Part shown: piece by piece, positions 1 through 12,193 of the stretch
Position numbering within the stretch: position 1 is the first letter of the stretch
Layout of the letters: every line of letters starts with the position of its first letter
Assembly: GCF_034140825.1 (NCBI RefSeq)
Contig: NC_089039.1
Location: 29,710,501 to 29,774,500, forward strand
Direction: 5' to 3'
DNA from: Oryza sativa Japonica Group
Taxonomy: Eukaryota; Streptophyta; Magnoliopsida; Poales; Poaceae
DNA length: 64,000 bases
Translations under genes and position numbers: made by a program
Notes under the pieces: model-generated
Seen by the model: the letters and a program-made list of their open reading frames with translations, nothing else
The model's database searches: none
Told to the model about the DNA's origin: nothing

Positions 1-2923
1 CATACCAAGCATTTAGAAGTAACTTGAGCCATGGGACATTGGTTACTGCTAGTCCAGAGACAGTTGATGGTATGCTGGAGAGCCTAGGTGAGTGCTCTTC
101 TTTTTTTTTTTTGATAGTATTATTAGGCTACTGCTACCTAAGTAGTTTCTCTCTTAGGATCTTAGTTCTATATACTGTAGACAACATCTGTCTTATGGTA
201 TATTGTGTTTTTGGTGATTTTTTTTAGAGAATCTTTAATATGCATTTCTTCTGCTTACTGATCTATCTGAAATCACATCGTAGGTGATTTGCTGAAGTTG
301 TTGGATATTTCTTCTGCTGAAAATGTTTTACCTACAACATATGGATGTTTGCAGCCCCCTCTTGGAAAACACCGCTTGAAGGTATGGCTTCATGTAGTGA
401 GTTTTTGTAATTGATAGTTTGTGTGCATGTTTCTTTATATTTTGCTCAAGCTAATCCTTCTTTGCTGAATACCCTGGATCTTAAGCTTTTCTAATTATTT
501 GACGTAAAGCAAAAATCTTGCTTATGGGTACCTTGACTTACTTTTATTAATCTTGCCTCGGGATTTCTGGCGAAGTAATTTCTGATATATGCATGCAATT
601 GAGTTCTGATGGTCTAAAACTATCGTGTCCCTTGCATAAGTCTCTTTTGTTAGTCTAGGCTTGCAATGTCCAATGAATCATTTCTGTTCTTTTGACATGT
701 TCCTTCACAGTCCTTTCCTGTTCCATTTTGGTTTTAATGCGCGGTATGTTTGTTCCTCCCAGATTGTGGAATTCATCTCTGTTTTGCTGACGATTGGTAG
801 TGAAACTGCGGAACAGGAGCTAATCAACCAATCTGCAGTAAAACGTTCCATTGATTTGTTCTTCCAGTAAGTGGGGCTATTTTATGTGCTCTTCTTCCTA
901 ACAATTGCAAGAGAATCATCACATATTGGTTCGTGCTGCAGGTACCCTTACAATAACTTTCTGCACCATCATGTCGAGAGTATTATCATTTCTTGTCTGG
1001 AAGTTAATAGATCCCAGCTGATTGACCATGCCCTTAATGAATGCAATCTTGTTGGCAAAATTCTTGCTGCTGAAAGAAGTTCCTCCCTGTCAACAGAATC
1101 TAACACAGTAATCTATTCCTGAATTCTTATGTCCTTCATACCCCTTGTTGCAAGACCAGATATACACAGGGTCCTGTATATTGAGTATTCTTATCTTCTA
1201 TGTGCAGCCAACATTACTATCTGAAGGGAAGGTGCCTCCAAAAATTGGGAATATTGGGCACATAACTCGAATAGCTAATAAGCTTATTCAACTGGGAAAT
1301 AGCAACAGCATAATCCAGTCTCATTTGCAGGTACTTTGAGTTTCTCTTCTTTCGTTAGCCTATCACTTTAGCAATTGCATGATGTACTTCTTGTGCATAA
1401 TATCATCTAAACTTTATTAATTAGCTAACTTGGTGAATAATGTCTTTACAGGAGAACAGCGAGTGGGTTGAATGGCAGACAACTGCCCTGGTCAAACGCA
1501 ATGAGGTTGAGAACGTTTATCATTGGGCCTGTGGGTAGGTTATCACCATGTTTTGTGATGCTTTTGTGATTGCGTACACTTGTCTTCGCTGACTTTTGGC
1601 TATCAATGCTTTGTGCTGCAGTCGTCCGACTTCTCTACATGATCGTGGTAGGGATAGCGATGATGATGACTTCCGAGACAGGGACTATGATGTGGCGGCA
1701 CTTGCTAATAACCTGAGCCAGGCATTCCGGTATGGAATGTACAGCAATGATGACATTGAAGAGGTGATTGTCTGAACTTGCAGCAGCCTGAGCTTTGGTA
1801 GCATGCTAGAATTTACATACCTGAGGAAATGGGCACTGATGTCTTATGCTCTTATTACCTTCACTGATATAGTCCTCTCTAGCATTATGGAACATGTTAG
1901 TAATGTGTCAATGTTTGCTTATTGCAGGCACAAGTAATTGAACGAGATGATGAGGTATGTTAAAATGCTGTTTAGGACTTTAGGCTGCATCTGTTATTTG
2001 TATTGTCATTTGATCTGCATGTTCAATACTTCCATTGTTAAATGGTTTGTCCTTAAGACTTGTGGTCAGTTAAGTGACTCAAGATTTCGAATCTAGTACT
2101 AGTATAACAAGTGTGTTGTGTCCTGATGTCCAGCAAGTATAAATGTATTTTCGATAGTCTGAATTTCTGTGCTCCTGTTTCCTTTCAGGATGTCTACTTT
2201 GATGATGAATCAGCTGAAGTAGTAATATCTTCGTTGCGTTTGGGTGATGATCAGGACAGGTAATTTTGTTATCGTTTCGTTGTCCTGCCGTTATTACTAT
2301 TACTTAACTTTCTTATATATTGTGTGTTCTACAGCAGCTCCCTCTTTACGAATTCAAACTGGTTTACCTTTGATGGTGATAGAGGAATAAATGACCGTTT
2401 AGCTGCCTCTGTCCCTTCTTCATCTCCCAATTCTGAAGAAACTTCTCTAAACACGGAGGAAACTGATGAGGTGCAAATTGGTGAGGACACTAGCATCGAG
2501 CCACAACTGGAAAGTGTCTCTCTTGAAAATGGCCCTGTTGAGGAGGCCGGGGACTTAGCAGATGTAAGTAAACAAACAGATTCTAACACGGAAGACGAGA
2601 AACTATTGTGCACTGAAGAGGAAGATTTGTCCAAAGAAGCTGAAGAATCTGAGCGACACGTGGATGTTCGAGATGGCCAGGTAGACATACAGGCAGAAGA
2701 TGCAGCTGAAGGATCATGCGGGGATATGGGTACAGGGATAGCAGTGGATGAACCTGTCAGCCCATCATCTGAGCCCAACAATGCTTCGGCTGGAGCTTCA
2801 CCAGACACAGGTGATATCCATACTGCTGGCTCAACTGGATCCAACGATTCAGGTGCAGAGTTGCATGCCAAGGAAGATTCACAGGATGGACAGAAAACTG
2901 ATGAGCCCACAACAACAGAGTGA
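1..2923 (+). CDS. SAPS-domain protein (SIT4/PP6 phosphatase-associated), 3' part
   Basis: This is the C-terminal 495 codons of a SIT4 phosphatase-associated (SAPS) family protein; the 5' end lies outside the window. Family members are regulatory subunits of PP6/SIT4-type phosphatases. I place ten exons: <1-87, 284-381, 763-866, 942-1107, 1208-1330, 1452-1534, 1622-1763, 1928-1954, 2189-2259 and 2335-2923. All join in phase with GT-AG borders. Helical-repeat SAPS signatures are visible (TASPETVDGMLESLG, YPYNNFLHHHVE, HITRIANKLIQLG, LVKRNEVENVYHWACG). After these comes an acidic linker with a DDDD run. The last exon encodes a Ser/Glu/Asp-rich, probably disordered tail starting after SLFTNSNWFTFD, a motif common to plant SAPS proteins. 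The eighth exon is only 27 nt. The gene is convergent with eIF5B. Family assignment is confident; the phosphatase partner is inferred from the family. Confidence 0.9.
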
Positions 2924-3470
2924 AAGTATGGTTGTGGTATGGATTGTACCATCAGACCAAAAGCAGCTACTGCTCGGCAGATCCTTCCAGAAGGTATGGT
3001 AGTACTCATGCCAAAGTCCCTAACCTCACATCTTGGCAATCATGGAGAAATCAGAAGCAATGAGTGCTGTGCAACAACATAAAGCTTTTGCTATCTGCAG
3101 TTGCAATTTGCAAACGAGCACTTCCATATGCCGACTGTCTCACCTCATCTCCAGATGCCTTGTCCTCAATTTGCATGGGACTCGTACCACGTAATGGTGG
3201 GAAAGTTGGTTTTCCTTTTTTGTTCAGACCTCACCTCAATTGGTGGTAGCTTTTGATGATCCGTTTCAGCTGGTTTTGGCTACGTTGGTATTTGTCTTGT
3301 TTCTTACGCTAGGGCACTCGAACTGTAGCATTGGCAGTGAGTTTTTTCCCTTGTTTCTTTTAAATTGGATTAGCTATCTCTGTATTGCTTAAGAGAAACA
3401 TACGGCTGGCTTTTTCTCTAGTTAAATTAAGAGTATATTTGTTCTTCTGTTCGGGAGTGGATTCTATTCC
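2924..3470 (+). other. 3' UTR and downstream of the SAPS gene
   Basis: Following the TGA at 2921-2923 the sequence is T-rich without a credible ORF, as expected of a plant 3' UTR. It probably ends around 3.3-3.45 kb. No canonical single poly(A) signal can be chosen with certainty. Confidence 0.5.
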
Positions 3471-3479
3471 CATCGACGA

Positions 3480-4770
3480 TGGGATACCCTCTCGTGTACC
3501 TTTACCTTTCAAATTTGATGCAAATAGTTGTGAAAAATTCTGAAAAAAAAATTGGCGATGTAGAGTATAGTGATATCTACTAGTTCATCAAAATCAAGTT
3601 CAAATTCAACCTAAACATTGAGAAAAAAAAAAGATAAACTCAGATATAAACAGTACACCTTTACTTGGCAAAAACCATCTTGGGCCGTGTAGATACGTCC
3701 ATACACCTTTACTGGGCCCATCAAAAGCCTTTACTATGCTTTGTCGTGGGCCTCTGCTGCTGATACTCCGTGTATGTATGTCAATTCATGGACCTCGATT
3801 AATGGTCCTGTATTTCTCAAAAAAAAAAAAGACTAATGGTCCTGTATGGTTCATGTGGCTCTACAATTCTCAACGTATTAACCTTTTGAAACTCCACCCA
3901 AATTTGTGACAACCGTTTTCATTAGGAGTGTTGCCTAAAAAAGTCGTGACTATTAGCTTTATGAACAAAAGTTTCGTGATTAAATTCGTGACTATTAGCC
4001 TTATGACCTTTTTTTTGGTGATTTTGGGCCATCGGTCTATAATTTCATGGGCTATAACTTTAGGCCAAAATTCCTATGTATTAATCTAAAAACACATGAA
4101 TATTTATCTCCTCGAAAATTTCATGGCTATTAAACTTGGGACGGTTTGGAACAAAATTCGAACATATTTACTTTAGGACTAAATAATTAATTTTAGCCTT
4201 CGTCATATAATTTATGTATTATACCCTTTGATGAAAATTGATGTGTATTAGCCTTAGGAAAAGAGTGCACAAGAGTTTTTTTTTGTTTTTTGTTTATTTT
4301 TTACAAAATTTCACAAGAGATCATTGTGCACAAAGTTTGTGAATATTACTCGTGACATTTCGGGCCCAGGAAAATTTAGTGCGCAACGATTCCGATGCTA
4401 ATACTCGTGATTTTTTTAGGAAATGGCTAGAGAAAATATTCATTTTTTTCATAAAAAGTTAAATACTCATAAATTTTGGCCCTGAAAAAAAATGTTGTGA
4501 CTTTACCCAAAAGGTAATGGACAGAAATTTATCTGCCAAAGGGTGAAAATTACGAAAGTCTTAGGACCAGAATATTCACAAAATTAATACTCATAATTTT
4601 AGAGAAGGCCATGGCTTATGAAAATACACACGAAAGGCTAAAAATAGTAATTTGTCATAAGGTTAATATTTATATTTTACAAACATTGTGAGCATCGATC
4701 GTAATACTGATACTCATGACACATTAATATTAATACATTAATATTGATTATAAGGTTTTTATTCAGGAAT
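3480..4770. repeat. AT-rich spacer with degenerate recurring word
   Basis: There is no gene here. A short word of the type TCGTGACTATTAGCCTTATG recurs in decayed form. Two near-perfect copies start at about 3943 and 3985, 42 bp apart. Weaker versions built from CATGAATATT, TGTATTAGCCTTAGG, TTAATACTCATAA and AATACTCGTGA follow every few tens of bases to about 4700. It looks like an old, diverged tandem or dispersed repeat. I cannot name its family. Confidence 0.35.
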
Positions 4771-5271
4771 GAATTTTATACGGACCGATCCCAATGCTAA
4801 CACCATGTAGATCTAATGCCTTCGTGAACAAATGCTGAATTAATAGGCTTACCCAGTGTAAATATTCAGCCTGGTATATACTCCATTTGACTTACCGGCT
4901 GCCCTTTACATAACCACTCATACCAGGCAACGGGATGTGAAAACAGTTTGTGTTCAGGGAAAAAAAAAAGACAAACATAGCCTCTTTCAAGAACCCCTCA
5001 AAATCGGGTAGTTTCACTTATATTTGTAAAATGTTTGATCAACCGCATTTCGAACAAATTACAATAAAACAAAACCGTATCAAAATTGAAAAACTCCCTG
5101 GGCAGCTTGAACATCGGTGTGTCAGAATAGAACTTCTCAACCCGGCAAATCCAAGTCTGAGTAACGTGAAAATTTTATGGATGCTACCCCAGTAGCCCAG
5201 ATGCCACCATTAACTTTTCATTTTTGCCGATTGGTGGACAGGCTTGAGGGGCTTCCGCAAGCTTAACGATT

Positions 5272-8200
5272 TTATGGTATCTTCAAGATGCTCTTCAACT
5301 TAACAACAAGTTTCCAGTCATCCATTGACAAATCGTCCTGCAAAAATGATTTTTTTAAGATCGTCAACGTGTAGTTTGGTACAAATAGATTCGGAGAATG
5401 CAGATCAAAATGCACAGAAACATAAACAATAAACGTTGACTTACTCTATAGTTTTCTTTGAGAAGATCAATAGATCGCCTTGTGATGCGACTAACAAGTT
5501 CATCTTCCATGTCAAAATGCCTACCAAAACTCTTCTGCTGCTCATCAGGATTGCTCCCAATAATCTGTTCACATCCCAGCAAACATATATTTAACAATAT
5601 AATTGAATAAGAGAAGGATCAACAGCCACAAATTATCAGAAATACCAACCTTTATAGCCACCTTCTGCCCTTTTGTGGCCATGTCAACTTGCTTATGATT
5701 AATTTCAATAGATGCAATCTTCCCAATATCAATATATTCTTTAGTGGGTATGCATAGAGGTGTGCCCACCTAGATACAAAGGCAAATGAGTTAGCGGAAC
5801 TGCACACCAGACATTTATTCGAAAAGATAAAAGAAAAGATGACTTCGTGAGTAACATAGCATCCCAGTCTTTGAGTATTTAAACTTTCATATGCTACTTG
5901 CTACTTCAACTACTTGCATTGGGATTGGAACCACACAAAAAAGACAGTGATAAATCACCAAAGAAAATACCTTGGCTATTCCTTCAAGGACATCAACACC
6001 TAAAACAATTGGATCCTTCTTGTTAAAAACACAATTTGGCATAATCTTGAGAACACAGGGGAAAACAGCTTCTTCAGCGCTTTCTTTCTTCTTTTCTTCC
6101 CTCAGATTCTTAATGTATGCAGTAAATTGATCAAAAAGGTGGTATATTATATCTGCTACAAAGATCCTCACACCAGACTCTTCTGCAAGATCACGGGCAT
6201 CAGGCATCACTTTGACATCAAACGCCAAGATAGTAGCATATTCTTTCTTCCTCTCAAGCATAACACTGGCCTTCATAACATCTTTCTTGTGGACTGGCCC
6301 TATACTGAAATCACAGAAGGGAATATTCACAGCAGGGCTCTTCAAGAACTCAGTGAGAGCTTCCAATGACCCAAGGGTAGATGCCTGTACATAGACACCT
6401 TCGCCACTCTTATCAATCCGATTTCTAACCCTAGTCATCTCTTCCATCACAGCATCTTTTAGTCTGTCCAGATCATCATCAGGCTTTAACACATAAAGAG
6501 CAGTCCCTGCAATTGCATGTTCAAGACCCTGAAAGAAAGAGATCATTAAGTTAGTGTCAAAAAACTATATAATACAAGAAAAAGGGAAAGAAATTGGACG
6601 CACCTGTGCTGATATTTTAACTCCTTGTGCAGCTCTAATCTTCTTATGATGTTGGTATGTGCCCTGAAAAAGAAGTGTTTCAATTATTCCAACTTGAACA
6701 CAAAGAGAAACTAATAGCAGTGAAAAAGTAATGCCATTAAAACAAAGTAAATGAATCAAAGTCCAAAGTCCTCTCGACGTTTAAAAGAGAACACGCGCGC
6801 GCGCACACACACAGAGAGAATGGCAGGTGGAAAGTACACAATTTGCTGGATTACGAATGATAGTGCGAAATAGGACCAACACATTGGTATCAACAACTGG
6901 TTTACTTAATTTGGCAAAATAATTTCAAGCCACTCAAAATAAAAGAATGGCATTGAGACCAACATTCTGGTACCTAGAATTGGTTACTTAATAAAGGTAA
7001 AACGATTTCAAGGCAGTGAAAGAAATGAATGGAACTGAAGTGAAAAACATGACTTAAAACCATCCTAGAACAAAAGGGAGCAGAATTGATGATCTCTCAG
7101 TGCAAAAATGATTCCAATGAAAGCTGTAAGTAGGTAGGAATAATAATTATAACCACATGATAATTCGGTTGCAACCTATACAGTACTTTACTGGAGTGAA
7201 TTTCACAACTAAAACAAAGCTTGCACTATTATGGGACACGCACCTTAACTCGAAGCTCCCTCATTGGGTGTGGTGTCAACAAAGCTCTAACTGTTGTCAC
7301 AATGGGTCCCTACATAAACATAGAACAAGAGCAGGCGGCAACTTCAATAAGCTGTGTTTGTTGAAAAACTGCATTTATAAAGAAAAACGTCTCTTACCTG
7401 CATCCCACACACAACTATTTGATCTCCTTCATGGAGTATACCGTTGACCAACACAACATCAACTGTAGTACCATGACCTTCAACAACCTTGACTTCCAGC
7501 ACGGTACACTGAAACAGAAACGAGATAAGAATGCATGCTTTTATAATGACAAGTAAATTTATGCACCGTACCTGGACTTCATCAACGAAAGTAAGTCTTT
7601 CTTCCATCGTCTTTTGTGCCCATTGCACCAACAGAAGAAGCAGATCAGGAATGCCTTCACCACTGTTGAGAGAAGTGAACTATGTGTTGAGGCAAAGATG
7701 CCAATAATATCATAGTTGAATGAAGAATCAATTAATTCAGCTGTAGATCATACCTTATTGCACTGGTAGGCACTATGTTATATGTATCTTCCATCTCCTT
7801 GTTCTTGTAGTACAAAGCAGTATTCACACCTTGCATCTTGAATTGTGTCACAATCTGCATATATGTGTGATTGTATAAATACAACTGCTAGTGCTAAGTC
7901 ATTTCTTTAAAGAAAAATCAAGATGGAAATTTACGCACATCAGTAAGCCTCATATTGAACTCCCTCTTAACATCTTCATTTTGCTGCCTCAAAGCCTTCC
8001 CAATAGGGGCATTTGTACACTTTTTCCAGCCATAAAGACGATCAACCTTCATAGAGATTAAGCCAAAAAACAATTGAGACATTAATAGACTGTAAGAAAA
8101 GATGAGGTCAAAGGGCAAAAAAAAACTCCAAAGCAATATACCTTATTTAAGGCAACGATAAAAACTGCATCACGGCTCTTCAAGAGATTCAGGGATTCAA

Positions 8201-10610
8201 TTGTTTGAGGTTCAAGACCGTGCATAATGTCAACAACCAAAATAGCAATGTCACACAAACTTGAACCTCTAGAACGCAGATTACTGAACGACTCGTGACC
8301 AGGAGTGTCAATAACAAGCAATCCTGGAACCTTAAGTGTGGCATCAGCTTTAAGCTCTTTTGTTCTCTCTCTAATATTTTCAGTTGGGAAGTACGTAGCC
8401 CCAATCTGTTGGGTAATACCTCCAGCTTCTCCTTCTTGTACATTGGTCCGTCTAATACAGTCTAGCAGTTTTGTCTTACCAGTATCGACATGACCAAGGA
8501 TGCAACAAATTGGTGAACGAAGGTCACTGCCATTCTTAGTCTCATCCTCTTTAATAGGTCCTTTCTTTGAAGCGCCTCTATTCCTCCTAGCATTTGCACT
8601 ACTGGATTCGCCATCTTCCGTTTCACCTTTATTGGAGTTTGCAACCTTTTTTACAGTAGCCACTGTAGATTGTGCTTTAGAATTTTCCTGCTTCTGAACA
8701 GGTTCAGCAACCTTCTTGGCGACAGGGTTTGCCTCTTCCTCCTCAAAGGCACTTGTCTTAGGCAAATTGACATCTATATCATCCCAGCTCTTTGCATCCC
8801 ATTCATCTTCATCTTCCTCCTCTTCTGGTTTCAATTCTTCGACATCCTGATCAGGTTCGGTTTTCTCAGATTCCTCCACTTGCAACTGAGATTCCTGATC
8901 CACTAACACATATTCTTCCTCGTCATTGATAGTTTCGTTAACTTCTTGTGGTTGTTCTTCAACTACCTTTGCAGTCTCCAGAGTCTTCTGTTGACCTTTT
9001 TTCTTCTTGGAATCATATATAGGCCTCTTCTTTGTCTCAGGGACAGCACCATCGGCTACTTGAAGTTCACTCTGCTCAAGGAATTGTCTCCTCATTGCTT
9101 CTAACCTCTTTGCTTCCTCCTTCTGCTTCCCAGTCAAGAGCTTACCCTCCTGCTTCTTCTTCAGCAACTTCTCCTTTTCTCTCTCCTTCTTCCTCCTCTT
9201 TGCTTCCTCAGCTTTCCTCTCCTCCTCCTCTTTCTTCAATCGCTCCTCCTCCTCTTTCCTCAATCGTTCTTCCTCCTCACGCTTCTTCCGTTCCTCAGCT
9301 TCCTGCCTCCTGGCAAGTGCCTCCTGCATCTCCCGCACGTGCTTCGGGAGCTTCTTCATGTCAACCTTCCCTTTAGGAGCTTCTACAGCCTTTTCCTCTT
9401 CTTTCTTAGCATCTGCCTCCTTAGCTGCTGCCTTCTTCTCCTTCTCCTTTTCCTTCTTCTTCTTCTTCTTCTTGGCTGCAGCAGATTCCACCTCTCCTTC
9501 CCCAGCCTTACCATCCTCTGCGGTTTCAGTATCTTCCTTCACCATTGCCGCAGCAGGTGGCGCCTGGGGCAGAACCTCCTTCTCCTTTTCTGCTGGCGTT
9601 GGGCCCTCACCAAGCTCAGCGAGAAGCTTATCCAAATCCTCCTCTTCCTGAGCTGTCCTTCCACTCTTCTTTTTTTTCTTCTTCGATTTCTTGCCTTCCG
9701 CATCATCCACACTGGTTGAGGCGGCCACATTACCCACATCTTTCACCGCCTCAGGCTCAGGCTCAGGATCGTCGACAGGAGGTGGCTGGTCCTCAAACTC
9801 TGCGAGGATCTTGTCTACGTCCTCATCATCGACGGTAAAGCCTCCCTTCTTTTTCTTCTTCTTTGATTTCTTTCCTAAGGCATCATCTGCATCAGGGGCA
9901 GGCACCTCTTCCACCGGCTCAGCCTCTTCGGTGGGAGGAGAAGTATCGTCGATCTCGGCGAGGAGCTTGTCAATGTCCTCATTGTCCACAGTAAAGCCGC
10001 CCTTCTTTTTCTTCTTCTTCTGAGGCTTTTTGGAAGCTGCAGCTGCAGCAGCCTCGTCGTCGTCTGCCTCATCAGCAGCGGCGGCTGGGGGCGGCGGGGC
10101 AGGCTTATCTAGGTCGAGGTCGTCGTGTTCCAGAGGGACTGGGCGAGCTCCCTTGTCCTTCTTCTTTTTCTTCTTCTTGGCTTTGCTGAAGTCGAAATCG
10201 AGGTCGTCGTCCTCGGCGTCTGATTTGGCGGCGGCATCGGGCTCGACGGGGGCGGGGGCAGGGGCGGGGGCCTCGTCGTCGTCTTCTCCCTGGTCCTCGT
10301 CGGCCGCGAGGGCGTCGAAGGCGCTGAAGGAGCTCACGGCGCCGCCGCCGCCCTTCTTCTTCTTCTTCTTACCGGTCAAGACGAGGTTGATGGGCTCCTC
10401 GTCGTCGTCGTCGTCCCCGGGCGGGGGCGGGGGCGCGGGGGGCTCGTAGTCGTCGTCGTCGGGCAGGGCGGCCTTGGCGCCCTTCTTGCCCTTCTTGCCG
10501 CCGCCCTTCTTGATGGGCTTGTCCTTGTCGGCGGCGGGGGCGGGGGCGGCGTCCTCCTGCGGGAAGGAGTACTCATCGTCATCGATGGCGACGTTCTTCT
10601 TGCGACCCAT
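5272..10610 (-). CDS. eIF5B: Eukaryotic translation initiation factor 5B (IF-2-like GTPase)
   Basis: eIF5B is the cytosolic GTPase that promotes 60S joining at the end of initiation. Eleven coding exons give 1289 aa: 8142-10610, 7939-8046, 7754-7854, 7572-7662, 7398-7508, 7244-7309, 6604-6663, 5971-6528, 5650-5769, 5445-5564 and 5272-5337. All join in phase. The start [18 protein letters not shown] is the first Met of the long GC-rich exon. Residues 1 to about 690 form a charged K/E/A/P-rich region with lysine blocks and repeated DKLLAE motifs. The G domain follows: GHVDTGKT (706-713), [18 protein letters not shown] (768-775) and NKVD across the exon 1/2 junction (about 822-825). Domain II carries [15 protein letters not shown] and [16 protein letters not shown]. 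The C-terminus ends [14 protein letters not shown], matching the domain IV helix that in other species contacts eIF1A. The gene is convergent with the SAPS gene. Confidence 0.95.
6791..6818. repeat. Compound microsatellite (CG)n(CA)n(GA)n in an eIF5B intron
   Basis: Consecutive short CG, CA and GA dinucleotide tracts lie within the intron between the sixth and seventh coding exons of eIF5B. It is a likely polymorphic simple repeat. Confidence 0.85.
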
Positions 10611-10655
10611 CGGCGGCGAGCGGGGGGATCGGCGGGGTTGGGGGTTGGGGGGGTG

Positions 10656-10692
10656 TAGGGTTTGGAGAGTCGGCGTGTGTGTGTTAGGGTTT
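10656..10692 (-). promoter_or_regulatory. Two telo-box motifs in the eIF5B leader
   Basis: TAGGGTTT occurs at 10656-10663 and again at 10685-10692 (AAACCCTA on the coding strand), 46-82 bp upstream of the eIF5B ATG. Telo-boxes are established promoter/leader elements of plant translation-machinery genes, so the match fits the gene. Whether they act here is inferred. Confidence 0.6.
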
Positions 10693-10868
10693 GGGGGCGG
10701 AGATGGAGATGGAGATCGAGGTTCCTTTCCTTTGCTCCTTTGCTAATGCTACTCAGCAATCGGAAGGAGACGGGAAACCCACCCAACCCCCACCAAAAGC
10801 CCAAACGAAACGGGATACTGCTGTACTGCTCCACAATACAACCAAAACCAAAACAGGATGCGTTTCTT

Positions 10869-11917
10869 TATTGGTGAAAACGGAACGGATTCGGATGAAT
10901 AATAGCTATACTATATCCTAAACCATATTTTTTAAGCGGATGCGGATGACGTATGGATGCGGATGCGGAGCGGATTATTTCGGACGTCGGATTCGGTGCG
11001 AACTCGGTTCAGAAACGGACAAAAAGTTATCGGATGTCAAGTTTGTATTCAATCCATACATCAAGAGGGCGGCAATACAATTTGCCCCAATACGATGGCA
11101 AAACATCATTAGTTCATTGCGTTCAGTTCAATAGCAATAGTATAACTATAAGTAATAAGTGTTCGGTTCAATAGTTCACTAGTCAAAATAATCCAAGATA
11201 TATCCACGATCCATCAAAAACATAATATAAGTGTTCAGTTCAATAGTTCACCGGTTACTGCATAGCTTAAAATGTAAAAATAAAAGTCATCGGCATGAGG
11301 CAAGCCATACAAGCATACAACAACAGCAAGCATAGAGCAGTAGAGCACCCCTATGCAGTGCTACACGCAGCATACTGCATACAGGAATACAGCAGTAGTA
11401 GTACAGGTGTACAGCACAAAACACACAACAGTGAGCGGCGGCGCTAGCAGCCTCCTGCAGCCGGCGGTGGCGCTAGCCGAGGAGGAACGGCTGGCGCGTG
11501 TTGGGGAGGAGGATCGGCCTGGCGCGTGTTGGGAAGGAGCGGCCACCGCGCAGGGTCGCCGTCGTGCCGTGCCGCCGCGCTACTCTCTCCGACTCCTCGA
11601 CTGACAACTGAGGGACGGCACACAGAGAGAGCCAGAGACGGATCTGGGGGATGAGGAGAGGATTAGATTAGGCCGGGTTGGGCTATTGGGCTAGCTAGGT
11701 GGGCCTGAAAGTTGTTGTGTGGTCTGAAATTTGCGGATTATCCGCCAAACAGTACATCGGATAATCCGATTAAAATATCGGATAATCCGCATCCGTCGGA
11801 TATCGTTCATACCGCATCCGCATCCGGCCAGATATCTAAAAATCCTTACCATATCCTCACATCGGACAGATTCAGAGCGGATCGGATCGGATAATATCCG
11901 CTCCGTTTTCACCCCTA
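10869..11917. mobile_element. Non-autonomous hAT transposon (1049 bp, perfect 8-bp TSD)
   Basis: The ends are inverted: the left begins TATTGGTGAAAACGGAACGG, and the right end read backwards begins TAGGGGTGAAAACGGAGCGG. The GGGTGAAAAC terminus is typical of plant hAT elements. The 8-bp duplication CGTTTCTT flanks it exactly at 10861-10868 and 11918-11925. Subterminal zones (about 10880-11040 and 11730-11900) are packed with CGGAT/ATCCG words and palindromes such as GGATAATCC, as expected of transposase-binding clusters. The interior has a GC-rich block near 11430-11620 and no transposase ORF. It sits 259 bp upstream of the eIF5B ATG. Identity as a DNA transposon is strong; the subfamily is not assigned. 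Confidence 0.88.
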
Positions 11918-12080
11918 CGTTTCTTACTACGCCTCCGCTTCCTCTTCGTTTTTATAATTTTTTTTTTCAATATGAATCATACTAATATAAACTTCACCCA
12001 TCAATTTTTAACTCACTTTTTTTTAAAAAAAGCTTTGTTTGAGTGTATTAGAGACTTTAGAGTTCGTATCACGCAATAAT

Positions 12081-12193
12081 GGACCTGTTTGGCTGCCTGT
12101 GCTGTGGTTGTGGCGCAGCCGGCACTAACAGTGCCGCACACACACGGCGCAGCCGCAGCTGCAACCACCGCAAATAGACAGCCGAACAGGCCC
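12081..12193. mobile_element. Short inverted-repeat element (MITE), about 113 bp
   Basis: The left arm GGACCTGTTTGGCTGCCTGT pairs with the right arm whose reverse complement is GGGCCTGTTCGGCTGTCTAT. The arms extend inward through GGTTG and GCGCAGCC blocks, so nearly the whole element folds into a hairpin. I could not define a clean target-site duplication, so the superfamily is left open. Confidence 0.6.

Noticed and set aside
2329-3039. 236-codon minus-strand open frame
   Set aside because: Antisense to the acidic last exon of the SAPS gene; Ser-rich without homology.
9032-10449. Several Ser/Phe-rich open frames on the plus strand
   Set aside because: They mirror lysine/glutamate codon runs of eIF5B (AAG/GAG read antisense as CTT/CTC) and have no independent support.
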